64,000 nt of DNA, from the NCBI GenBank assembly GCA_027490725.1, contig JAIXXN010000050.1:22767-86766 (forward strand). The letters run 5' to 3'. The notes beneath the pieces are model-generated. The model was given only the letters and a program-made list of their open reading frames with translations, did no database searches and had not been told where the DNA came from. Shown here piece by piece: positions 9,476 through 17,315 of this stretch. The DNA comes from Oxalobacteraceae bacterium (GTDB lineage: Bacteria > Pseudomonadota > Gammaproteobacteria > Burkholderiales > Burkholderiaceae_D). Position 1 is the stretch's first letter, and the number at the start of each line of letters is the position of its first letter. The position numbers were made by a program, and so were the translations under genes.

Positions 9476-10302
9476 GGCGTATTATCCACGTGAACCTGGC
9501 GCACCAAGCTGATACTTTCACCATTGTCGCGGGTCAGCGTCAGCGACAGGCCAACCAGCGCCGCGTTGGTATTGGCCAGCACGGTGTAATCAAAGCCGCA
9601 GCCTGACACTTTCTTTGCCAGCAGTGCCGGCGTGCCATATGGCGGCGCGCCCAGACCGGCCGGGCCGAAAATCGAGGTGCTGTAATTGCGCGTCAGCGTG
9701 CCGCCACCACCGGCGAGCGGTGCGCAGATATACGTGACCGTGCCCGTCACCACCTGGAAGCGGTTGGTCGGCGATGGCATGCTCGGCGATGCCGTAGCGA
9801 AGGGATTGCTGGCCATGGTCACGCGGGTGCCGGAAATGCCCGTGACGCGGGCGATATTGCCATTCGTATAGGCATCGGCCGGCGCCGTGCCGATGTTAAA
9901 CACAACAATATAATCGTTGGCCAGTATCTGCTGGCGCCCGCTTGGGGCAGCGCCGGCGATATCGAACTGCAGGCTGGCAGCGGGACTGAAGTCCAGCGGC
10001 AGCAGTGCCGCCGGCGGCGCATCGCTGACATCGACGTAACGCCCACCCGTTTTGACCAGCAGAAATTGCAGCATCTTGCGATCCGGGGACACATAAATAC
10101 TGTTCGGCAGCGCCAGCCGCACTTCGCGCGACAGGCGGCGCAGCGCCAGGTCGGCCACATCGGTCAGTTCGGCGCGGGCCGCCGTGTCAACGTAATTCTG
10201 GACCGGCGTTTTCAGGAAAGTGGCCACCATGCCGGCCAGAATACCGGTAATCACCATCACAATGATCAGCTCGACCAGCGTAAAACCGTGCTGCCGCTTC
10301 AT
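9472..10302 (-). CDS. mshO: MshO-like minor pilin
   Basis: This 276-residue protein has a short class-III leader (MKRQHG) and the classical core FTLVELIIVMVITGILAG with Glu at +5, so prepilin peptidase should cut after G6. The large C-terminal domain fits GspJ/MshO-type minor pilins. Two cysteines (ICAPL and SGCGF) probably form a disulfide. Its start overlaps the stop of mshD by 4 bp. No prepilin peptidase gene is in the window, so a PilD elsewhere must act on it. Confidence 0.82.
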   Translation of the reverse strand: MKRQHGFTLVELIIVMVITGILAGMVATFLKTPVQNYVDTAARAELTDVADLALRRLSREVRLALPNSIYVSPDRKMLQFLLVKTGGRYVDVSDAPPAALLPLDFSPAASLQFDIAGAAPSGRQQILANDYIVVFNIGTAPADAYTNGNIARVTGISGTRVTMASNPFATASPSMPSPTNRFQVVTGTVTYICAPLAGGGGTLTRNYSTSIFGPAGLGAPPYGTPALLAKKVSGCGFDYTVLANTNAALVGLSLTLTRDNGESISLVRQVHVDNTP

Positions 10303-10880
10303 ATTGACCTCGGCGCATAGCGGGTGCGGTAGCCATCCAGCACCACCGAATTATTGCCGTCGTAACTGACGGTGACGGTAATCCGCAACACGTTCTGACT
10401 GGCTGGCGCAGCGCCGGCGGCAATCTGCGCACCGGCCGGGCCCAATGCGCTATCGATCACGATGTTGACGGTGGCGCTATAGCCGCTCGGGAAGTTGTTG
10501 CCGGCCGCATCGGCACTGTAGGGGGTCGGGGTGCCGTAGGCCGTCACGTAATCATTGACGTTATCGTAAGGCCGGCTATTCCCCGCTTCGACCCCGGCGT
10601 TTTCAGGTACCGTGCAATCTGCCGGACTCAGCGTGGTGGCTTCTTCCGCCTTCGGGTCATTGCCATCGCAAAAGCTGAAGTGGGCCAGCCGGACTTCTTC
10701 CATCAGTCCTTCGGCAATCGCCAGCGCCTGTTTGCGGCGCATCGGATCAGGACTATTGCGCGCGCTATTGCCCAGTACCTGCATCACACCGAGCACAGCA
10801 ATCGAGACGATCACGATAAACATGATCAGTTCGACCAGGCCGATGCCGGCTTGCCGGGAGGCCCGCGAATTAATACACAT
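10299..10880 (-). CDS. mshD: MshD-like minor pilin
   Basis: Read from the ATG at 10880 the product is 193 residues, MCINSRASRQAG then IGLVELIMFIVIVSIAVLGV, a prepilin N-terminus with Glu at +5 and Ile at +1. I chose this start over an upstream one at 10925 because it gives a 12-residue leader and overlaps the TAA of mshC by only 11 bp. MshD-type proteins resemble GspI-class minor pilins. The segment MRRKQALAIAEGLMEEVRLA after the helix is typical. It overlaps mshO downstream, so C, D, O and P are coupled. Confidence 0.82.
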   Translation of the reverse strand: MCINSRASRQAGIGLVELIMFIVIVSIAVLGVMQVLGNSARNSPDPMRRKQALAIAEGLMEEVRLAHFSFCDGNDPKAEEATTLSPADCTVPENAGVEAGNSRPYDNVNDYVTAYGTPTPYSADAAGNNFPSGYSATVNIVIDSALGPAGAQIAAGAAPASQNVLRITVTVSYDGNNSVVLDGYRTRYAPRSI

Positions 10881-11421
10881 AACCGGTTTCCGCTGCCACC
10901 GTGACGCTACGGCTGCTGCCGTCACCGGTCAGCGCAAACGCCGTGGTGGCAAATGTCGAGGTCAGCGTTGGCGGAATATTTGTGGTCAGAAAGGGCTTAC
11001 CGGTGGCGTCGTAGTAGAAGGTCAGCGCGCCGGATAAAGTCAGCCCCGAGGGCAGGCCTTCACAAGCGCGGGTTGTGTCACTGCCACAAAGTGCCACGGT
11101 ACTGGTGCTAGCGCTATTGGTTTTACCGGCGGCTAGCAGATACACCGTGAAGGCCGAATCGTAGGCCAGCGCAATGCCGCCGCTATTCACGCGCACGTAC
11201 ACGGGACGACCACCCGCGATGGCGGTTTTCTGCGCAAAGCGCAACTGCGACTTCAATTGCTCGGCATAGGATGCCGCATCAAAGCCCTTGCGATCGAAAA
11301 AGCGTGGGGCTGCCACGCCCGCCAAAATCCCTATCAGCACGATGACGATCACCAGTTCAACCAGAGTGAAGCCCTGCCGGCGCGACTTTGCCGCGCGCAT
11401 CAGCAAGGGCTTCATCCCCAC
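10870..11421 (-). CDS. mshC: MshC-like minor pilin
   Basis: A 183-residue prepilin: leader MGMKPLLMRAAKSRRQG, then FTLVELVIVIVLIGILAGVAAPRF with Glu at +5. MshC is a GspH-like minor pilin next to the major subunit gene. The two central cysteines (ALCGSDTTRACEG) probably pair. The gene starts 24 bp after the mshA stop and runs into mshD. The size and the order A, C, D, O, P, Q match known MSHA loci. Confidence 0.85.
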   Translation of the reverse strand: MGMKPLLMRAAKSRRQGFTLVELVIVIVLIGILAGVAAPRFFDRKGFDAASYAEQLKSQLRFAQKTAIAGGRPVYVRVNSGGIALAYDSAFTVYLLAAGKTNSASTSTVALCGSDTTRACEGLPSGLTLSGALTFYYDATGKPFLTTNIPPTLTSTFATTAFALTGDGSSRSVTVAAETGYVY

Positions 11422-11445
11422 CGCTCCAGCTAGCAGCGCGCTGCT

Positions 11446-11901
11446 TTAGCAGTTCGCCGAAGTCGCAGCAATGGTGACCGTGCCGCTTGCCGGCACATAG
11501 GTCACCGAGCAGCTAGCGTGGCCGTCATCGGCCTTCAGGACGCCATCGGTGGCAAAGGTGCTATTCGCGTAATCACCGGTAGATACCGCAGCAGCCATAC
11601 CGGCGAAGGTTGGGTACCCTTTGGTGTTATCGACCACCACGTCGGTGTCGAAGGTGGTGGTGCCGCTAGACGGCGAACCTGCCGCCAGCCAGCGGCCATG
11701 ATACATATTCGAAGCACTGACAATCGCAGCGCGTGCCGCCTGCATCTTGGCCAGACGGGCGTCAGCGCCCAGACCGGCGAATTTTGGCAGTGCCGTAGCG
11801 GCCAGTACCCCGAGAATAACGATCACGACGATCAGTTCGATCAGCGTGAAGCCGCCTTGTTGTGCACCGATGCGACTATTGCGTGCTACTTGAATTTGCA
11901 T
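11446..11901 (-). CDS. mshA: MshA-like major pilin
   Basis: This 151-residue protein is the likely major subunit. Prepilin peptidase should cut after G17 in GAQQGG, leaving FTLIELIVVIVILGVLAATALPKFAGLGADAR with Glu at +5 and Pro at +22. The small globular part ends in a Cys pair (ASCSVTY and the terminal SANC), the D-loop of type IVa pilins. A clear ribosome site (CTGGAG) lies about 8 bp upstream. It is third in order after mshE, mshG and the MshB/F-like gene. Confidence 0.88.
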   Translation of the reverse strand: MQIQVARNSRIGAQQGGFTLIELIVVIVILGVLAATALPKFAGLGADARLAKMQAARAAIVSASNMYHGRWLAAGSPSSGTTTFDTDVVVDNTKGYPTFAGMAAAVSTGDYANSTFATDGVLKADDGHASCSVTYVPASGTVTIAATSANC

Positions 11902-11934
11902 GTAAATCTCCAGACCTGACTATAAAAGACAACT

Positions 11935-12465
11935 TTAGCGATGCGCCGCTTTGGCAGGCGGCGCGATCCGACATTCGGTTACTTCTTTGAACTCCACGCC
12001 AGCATGATTCACTGGCTGTCGCGCGGCGTTGGCAGTTTTCGGGGGCAAGCGCTGCAATTCTACTCTGAAACATATATTCCTAGCAGCACTATTTAAGCTA
12101 GTTTCTTGTTCGGCCAGTACATACACGAGCAGCTGCGCTTCCTGCGAAAAATACCAGCTGCCAGCCGCCAGACTTTGCGCCTGCGTGGCGCTCAGCACGC
12201 CCGCATAAGTACTGGGCGGGCGCTCCAGCCACAACACGGGATTGGCACCGGCTAGCGCAGCCACCTCCGCTTCACGTCCCTGCGCCTGCAAGGCCATCAC
12301 CTGTGCGCTCAGGGCGGCGCGTAAATTGATCTGGATCGCTTGCAGCGAGGCCTGCTCACCAGCCTGCTGATACCAGCCCATACGTCCCAGCGCCACCCCG
12401 AGCAGCAGCGCAAACACTGCCGCCACGATGGCAAACTCGAACAGTGAGAAGCCGCGCTGACGCAT
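11935..12465 (-). CDS. MshB/MshF-like minor pilin
   Basis: A 176-residue prepilin-like protein: MRQRG followed by FSLFEFAIVAAVFALLLGVALG, with Glu at +5. The rest is a helix-rich region (LQAIQINLRAALSAQVMALQ) and a short globular part with two cysteines. It sits between mshG and mshA where Vibrio has mshF and mshB; only one gene is present here and the sequence does not let me decide which it represents. The start ATG overlaps the TGA of mshG by one base. Confidence 0.7.
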   Translation of the reverse strand: MRQRGFSLFEFAIVAAVFALLLGVALGRMGWYQQAGEQASLQAIQINLRAALSAQVMALQAQGREAEVAALAGANPVLWLERPPSTYAGVLSATQAQSLAAGSWYFSQEAQLLVYVLAEQETSLNSAARNICFRVELQRLPPKTANAARQPVNHAGVEFKEVTECRIAPPAKAAHR

Positions 12466-13700
12466 CAGTGCGGCAACGCCACTTTGCCTAGATCCCAGAT
12501 CGGCACAAAGATCCCCAGTGCCAGCACCAGTACCAGCAAGCCCAGGAAAGTAATCAGTATAGGCTCGAGTTGGGCTGCCAACGTTTTCAGTTCGTAATCG
12601 ACTTCACGCTCGTACATCTGGGCGATCTCATCCATCAGTTCATCGAGCGAACCGGACTCCTCCCCCACCGCGATCATCTGGATCACAATCGGCGTGAACA
12701 CTTGTGCGGCGCTGGCCGTGCGCAAAATACTATCGCCCCGTTCGACGCTATCGCGCATGCGCTCGACCCGCTGACACAGGAAGGCGTTATCCACCGTCTG
12801 CGAGACCACCGTTAGTGCCTGTACAATCGGCACGCCACTGCGGCTGGACAGTGAAAAACTGCGCGCAAAGCGCGCCAGAGTCGCCTTCAGGATAATCTTT
12901 CCGGCAATCGGGAAGCGCAGCTTAAAGCGATCCCAGCGGAAGCGACCGGCCGGTGTGCGGATCCACGCGCGCAGACCGAACACGCTGCCCGCAGCCAGTA
13001 CCAGCAACTGCATCCAGTATTCGACCGTAAAGTGCGAACTGGCGATCAGCATGCGCGTCATCAGGGGCAGTTCCGCGTGGAAGCTTTCGAACACTTTGAC
13101 GAACTGGGGAATCACGAACACATTCACGATAATGATCGCGATCAGCATCGCCGCCATCACGAAGATCGGATAGCGGGTGGCGCTTTTCACCCGGGCACGC
13201 ATTTCACGTTCGAATTCCAGATGATCGAACAGGCGCAGAAACACTTCTTCCAGCCGCCCCGTCATCTCGCCCACCCGCACCATCGATAGATAGAACTCGC
13301 TGAACACCTTGGGGTGACGGCGCATGGCCTGCGACAGCTCGCGCCCGGCATCGAGGGATTCGCGCAGATCGCGGATCACGGCACCAAAGCTGGGATTAAT
13401 CGCCGACTCCTGCAAACCTGCCAGCCCGCGCATGATCGGCACGCCCGATTTCAGCAAGGTATATAACTGGCGGCTGAACAGTTGCACATCCATCTGGGTG
13501 ACCGGCCGGGCGAATAGCCGGGTCAGTATCTGGCTGCTGGTGCGACCACTGGTATCGACCCCGCGCGTCAGAGTGATCTGCACCGGCGTGGCGCCGGCAC
13601 TGGCCAGCTGATTGGCCACCGCGCCGCTATCGGAGCCTTCCATCACGCCTTGCAACAACTCTCCGCGCGCATTACGCGCCTTGTAGGCAAAATACGGCAC
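12465..13700 (-). CDS. mshG: MshG, PilC/GspF-type inner-membrane platform protein
   Basis: MshG (411 residues) is the polytopic platform that meets the assembly motor. It has the usual duplicated GspF domain (about 72-195 and 275-395), each with a conserved VGE motif (SMVRVGEMTGRLEEVF and QMIAVGEESGSLDELM), and three membrane segments at about 172-192, 222-245 and 380-402. It follows mshE directly (1 bp gap). The second platform protein at 22540 has the same design but is clearly diverged. Confidence 0.92.
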   Translation of the reverse strand: MPYFAYKARNARGELLQGVMEGSDSGAVANQLASAGATPVQITLTRGVDTSGRTSSQILTRLFARPVTQMDVQLFSRQLYTLLKSGVPIMRGLAGLQESAINPSFGAVIRDLRESLDAGRELSQAMRRHPKVFSEFYLSMVRVGEMTGRLEEVFLRLFDHLEFEREMRARVKSATRYPIFVMAAMLIAIIIVNVFVIPQFVKVFESFHAELPLMTRMLIASSHFTVEYWMQLLVLAAGSVFGLRAWIRTPAGRFRWDRFKLRFPIAGKIILKATLARFARSFSLSSRSGVPIVQALTVVSQTVDNAFLCQRVERMRDSVERGDSILRTASAAQVFTPIVIQMIAVGEESGSLDELMDEIAQMYEREVDYELKTLAAQLEPILITFLGLLVLVLALGIFVPIWDLGKVALPH

Positions 13701-13701
13701 C

Positions 13702-15408
13702 TCAGTCCTCGCTCTGGTTGCTTACGCGCATCGCTTCGGCGACCGTCGTCTTACCCTGTATGACCAGCGCCACCGCATGCCGGCGCAGCGTCTCGCCGCC
13801 CATCTGGGCAGCAGCCTTGCGCAGGAAGTAGGCCGGGTCCGGATTATTGGCCGCATCCGCAACTTCGCGCGTCATCTCCAGCAATTCATAGATCCCGGTA
13901 CGACCACGGTAGCCCATGCCATTGCAGTGCGAGCAGCCTTTGCCGTGGAAATAGCGGGCCATATCGACCTTGTCGTTGAGCTCCATGCGCAGCCATTCGC
14001 GCTCCGGCGCCGTCAGCTCGTAGGGCGTGGTGCAGCTTTCGCAGATCACCCGCACCAGGCGCTGTGCCAGCACCGCCTGCAGCGAACTGCCCACCATATA
14101 GCGCGGCACCCCCATATCCATCAGGCGCAGCGGTGTACTGGCCGCATCGTTGGTGTGCAGCGTTGACAGCACCAGGTGACCGGTCATTGCCGCGCGCAAG
14201 CCGATCTGGGCGGTTTCCTGATCGCGCATCTCGCCCACCAGCACGATATCGGGATCCTGACGCAGCGCCGAGCGCAGCACCCGCGCAAAGCTCAGCTCGA
14301 TCTTTTCATTGACCTGCACCTGATTGATCCCAGGTAGGCGGTATTCGACCGGGTCTTCCACCGTAATCAGCTTCTTTTCAACCGAATTCAGCTCCGACAG
14401 CGCGCAGTACAGCGTGGTGGTCTTACCACTACCGGTCGGCCCCGTCACCAGCACCAGGCCGTTGGGGCGCTGCACGATGGCGCGGAATTTTTCCAGCATG
14501 GCACGCGGCATACCGATGCCATCGAGGCGCATCGAGGTATTGCCCTGACTTAATAGTCGCATGACCACCGATTCGCCGTACTGAGTCGGCATGGTCGAAA
14601 TACGCACGTCGATGCGCTGGTTTTTCACGCGCACAGCAAAGCGGCCATCCTGCGGCAGGCGCTTTTCCGAAATATCCAGATCCGACATCAGCTTCAGACG
14701 CAGCGCCAGCGCCGGTGCAATCCGGATATCGGCCTCGGTCTGCAAGTGCAGCATGCCATCGATGCGGAAGCGGATCTGCAAACGTCCTTCCTGCGGTTCG
14801 ATGTGAATATCCGAGGCGCGCACCTGCGCGGCATCGTCAAACACCGATTGCAGCAGCTTGACGATGGGCGCTTCTTCCAGATTCGAATTAGCCGCGGCGA
14901 GCGCCCCGAAGTCCACCGAGGCATCGCCCAGATCTTGCTCCAGCTCGCGGGCCAGATCGGAAATATCGTCGGTACGGCGGTAGATCCGGTCGATCACCGC
15001 CAGTACTTCGGTTTCATTGACCACTGCCAGTTCGATCGACTGCTTGACGATGCGGCTGATTTCATCGAAAGCGAACAGATCGGTCGGATCCGACATCCCC
15101 ACCAGCAGCGAACCACGGCGGTCTTCCAGCACCAGTGCGCGGAAGCGGCGTGCCTGCGTCTCCGGCAGCAGCCGGACGATCTCGGGATTAACGTTGAAGA
15201 ATTTCAGGTTCAGGTAAGGAATACTGAGCTGACGCGCCAGCGCACCGGCGATCTGCTCTTCGGTGACGTAACCGTTCTCGATAAACACCCGGCCCAGTTT
15301 GCGGCCACTGCGCTTCTGTTCGGCCAGTGCAGCCGACAGTTGTTCTTCCGTGAGCAGCTTCTGCTGCACCAGTATTTCACCCAGACGGACTTTCTCTGGT
15401 CTTGTCAT
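13702..15408 (-). CDS. mshE: MshE, assembly ATPase with N-terminal c-di-GMP-binding MshEN domain
   Basis: From the ATG at 15408 (GAGG about 8 bp upstream) the product is 568 residues; an in-frame start 42 bp further up is less likely. MshE is the GspE/PilB-type extension motor. Walker A (GPTGSGKTT) is near 320, Walker B (DPDIVLVGEMRD) near 385, and two Cys pairs (CESC and CSHC) near 456 and 492. The N-terminus has two MshEN repeats, RLGEILVQQKLLTEEQ and KLGRVFIENGYVTEEQ, each closing in LxxxLxxQ-type spacing. In Vibrio MshE these repeats bind c-di-GMP, so binding is expected here. It is the first gene of the minus-strand operon. Confidence 0.93.
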   Translation of the reverse strand: MTRPEKVRLGEILVQQKLLTEEQLSAALAEQKRSGRKLGRVFIENGYVTEEQIAGALARQLSIPYLNLKFFNVNPEIVRLLPETQARRFRALVLEDRRGSLLVGMSDPTDLFAFDEISRIVKQSIELAVVNETEVLAVIDRIYRRTDDISDLARELEQDLGDASVDFGALAAANSNLEEAPIVKLLQSVFDDAAQVRASDIHIEPQEGRLQIRFRIDGMLHLQTEADIRIAPALALRLKLMSDLDISEKRLPQDGRFAVRVKNQRIDVRISTMPTQYGESVVMRLLSQGNTSMRLDGIGMPRAMLEKFRAIVQRPNGLVLVTGPTGSGKTTTLYCALSELNSVEKKLITVEDPVEYRLPGINQVQVNEKIELSFARVLRSALRQDPDIVLVGEMRDQETAQIGLRAAMTGHLVLSTLHTNDAASTPLRLMDMGVPRYMVGSSLQAVLAQRLVRVICESCTTPYELTAPEREWLRMELNDKVDMARYFHGKGCSHCNGMGYRGRTGIYELLEMTREVADAANNPDPAYFLRKAAAQMGGETLRRHAVALVIQGKTTVAEAMRVSNQSED

Positions 15409-15507
15409 GCCTGATCCTCGCTCTCTACTCAGTACTTCAACGTGCGGCAATTCTAAGGCAGAATCTGCTGCTTGAGCGGCGATTCATGCACGCCAGCGCC
15501 AAGATGT

Positions 15508-15528
15508 CGCATTCTTTTCATGAATGCG
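15508..15528. promoter_or_regulatory. Inverted repeat in the divergent promoter region of both pilus systems
   Basis: CGCATTC and GAATGCG form a perfect 7-bp inverted repeat with a 7-bp spacer. It lies between the mshE start (15408) and the ABC ATPase start (15577), the only place where both operons could share a regulator. It could be an operator or a weak RNA hairpin. No -10/-35 boxes are clear enough to call. Confidence 0.35.
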
Positions 15529-15576
15529 CTACAGTGACGGTCATTTCTCCGCCCGTCTCTGCCCAGCCACCCGCCC

Positions 15577-16293
15577 ATGACTGTTCCCGCACTGCGCTTC
15601 CAGCACGTCAGCCACCGCTATGGCAGCACCCCGGTCTTGCAGTCACTGGATCTGGAAGTGCGGGCCGGCGAATGTCTGGCACTGGTGGGACTGAACGGCG
15701 CCGGCAAAACCAGTCTGATCAAGTGCCTGCTGGACTTCCTGCCGGCCGACAGTGGCAGCATCGAGATCTTCGGCCAGCCGCATCACCTGCCTGCCAGCCG
15801 CCAGCCGCTGGGCTTTTTGCCGGAACAGTTCCTGCCGCCCTACTACCTGACGGGCGCCGAATTCATCCGCTATTTACTGCAACTGCAGGGGCTGCGCTAC
15901 GACGCCAGCCGGGTGGCCGCCATGCTGGCCGCCCTCGATCTGGCACCGGCGGCACTCAGCCAGACGGTGCGCCAGTACTCCAAGGGCATGACCCAGAAAC
16001 TGGGGCTGGCCGCCTGCCTGCTGGGCGACAAGCGTTTATATGTGCTGGACGAACCGATGAGCGGCCTCGATCCGCGCGCACACGCCCTGCTGCGCCAGCA
16101 ACTGGCGCGCTTGCGCGACGCGGGTGCCACGCTGTTCTTGACCTCCCACAATCTGGCCGACGTCGAACTGCTGTGCGACCGGCTGGCCATCCTGCATGCC
16201 GGCCAGATCCGCTTCATCGGCACGCCCGCCGAATGCCGCCAGCAGTATGCTTGTGGCACACTCGAGCAGGCCTTTCTGGCCTGCATCGCCTAG
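15577..16293 (+). CDS. ABC transporter ATP-binding protein at the head of the second pilus-like operon
   Basis: A 238-residue ABC ATPase with Walker A (GLNGAGKT) at about 39-46, the Q-loop region (GFLPEQFLPP), signature YSKGMTQ near 137, Walker B plus D-loop (LYVLDEPMSGLDP) near 157 and the H-loop (LTSHN) near 190. This is the class that pairs with separate ABC-2 type permeases. No permease is adjacent; the only candidate in the window is the gene at 27237, about 11 kb downstream in the same direction. It starts the plus-strand block and lies 8 bp before the MshM-like gene, so it belongs to the operon. Substrate unknown. Confidence 0.9.
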   Translation: MTVPALRFQHVSHRYGSTPVLQSLDLEVRAGECLALVGLNGAGKTSLIKCLLDFLPADSGSIEIFGQPHHLPASRQPLGFLPEQFLPPYYLTGAEFIRYLLQLQGLRYDASRVAAMLAALDLAPAALSQTVRQYSKGMTQKLGLAACLLGDKRLYVLDEPMSGLDPRAHALLRQQLARLRDAGATLFLTSHNLADVELLCDRLAILHAGQIRFIGTPAECRQQYACGTLEQAFLACIA

Positions 16294-16301
16294 CGCCCGC
16301 C

Positions 16302-17252
16302 ATGTATCTCAGCCACTTCAGCCTGCGCGAAGCGCCCTTCGGCATCACCCCGAACCCGGCCTTCTTCTACCCCGGCAATACTCGTGGCGATATCCTGCAA
16401 GCCTTGCTGTATGCGGTCTGCCACGGCGAAGGCATCATCAAAGTCACTGGAGAAGTCGGCGCCGGCAAGACCATGCTGTGCCGCATGCTGGAAAGCCAGT
16501 TGCCAGCGCACATAGATGTCATCTATCTGGTCAACCCGAATCTGGACCCTGAGCAGGTTCAGTACGCTATTGCCGCGGAACTGGGACTGGAGGGCAATGG
16601 CTTGCGGGTCGACCAGATCCAGCGCGCCCTGCATGCCGACCTGATCGATAGGCACAGCCGTGGCCGGCAAGTACTGCTGCTGGTTGAAGAAGCGCAGGCC
16701 ATGCCGCTCGACACGCTCGAAGCGATCCGCCTGCTGACCAATCTGGAAACGGCGCACCGCAAGCTGCTGCAGATCGTGCTATTCGGCCAGCCGGAACTCG
16801 ATCAGCATCTGGCACTGCAGCGCATGCGCCAGCTGCGCGAGCGGATCACCCACAGTTTTAGCGTGCCGCCACTGCCGCCCGCCCTGCTGGGCGAATTTCT
16901 GGCCTGCCGCCTGCAAGCGGCGGGCCATGACGGGGCGCCTCTGTTCAGCCCGGCAGCGATCCGGCTGATCGCGCGCCATTCGGAAGGCATCGTCCGGCGC
17001 ATCAATATTCTGGCCGACAAGGCCCTGCTGGCCGCTTACGCCAGTGATGCCAGTCTGGTGAGCGCCCGCCATGCCCGGCAGGCAATCCGCGAAGCCGGCT
17101 TCCAGCGGCGCGCGCGACGCCGCCCATGGCGGCAGCTGCCGGGATGGGGCGCCACGATCGGGCTAATCGTGCTATCCGTGCTATTCGTATTATTGGGACT
17201 ACTTCTCGTGGCAAATTCAAGGAGCATCCTTGCAGCATCACCGATTTTGTAA
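16302..17252 (+). CDS. MshM-like AAA ATPase of the second machine
   Basis: Read from the ATG at 16302 this is a 316-residue paralog of MshM: MYLSHFSLREAPFGITPNPA at the N-terminus, Walker A (GEVGAGKT) at 50-57, a Walker B in which the usual Asp-Glu is Glu-Glu (LLLVEEAQAMP), and a C-terminal membrane helix at about 280-305. Upstream in-frame codons overlap the ABC ATPase gene in another frame and are rejected. ExeA-like proteins prepare the envelope for secretin insertion; the secretin gene follows after 63 bp. Confidence 0.88.
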   Translation: MYLSHFSLREAPFGITPNPAFFYPGNTRGDILQALLYAVCHGEGIIKVTGEVGAGKTMLCRMLESQLPAHIDVIYLVNPNLDPEQVQYAIAAELGLEGNGLRVDQIQRALHADLIDRHSRGRQVLLLVEEAQAMPLDTLEAIRLLTNLETAHRKLLQIVLFGQPELDQHLALQRMRQLRERITHSFSVPPLPPALLGEFLACRLQAAGHDGAPLFSPAAIRLIARHSEGIVRRINILADKALLAAYASDASLVSARHARQAIREAGFQRRARRRPWRQLPGWGATIGLIVLSVLFVLLGLLLVANSRSILAASPIL

Positions 17253-17265
17253 GATCATGCTGTCT

Positions 17266-17285
17266 ATATTGCAAATATACAATAT
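17266..17285 (+). promoter_or_regulatory. AT-rich palindrome before the second secretin gene
   Basis: ATATTG and CAATAT flank an 8-bp AT-rich spacer in the 63-bp gap before the secretin gene. This is the most AT-rich point of the operon, so a regulator site or an internal promoter is possible. The secretin ribosome site (GGAAAGAAAC) lies just downstream. Confidence 0.3.
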
Positions 17286-17315
17286 CGTGCACACCTTCCG
17301 GGCCGGAAAGAAACA

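Noticed and set aside
15402..16301. N-terminal extension of the second MshM-like frame
   Set aside because: It overlaps the ABC ATPase gene in another frame; the ATG at 16302 gives the family N-terminus.
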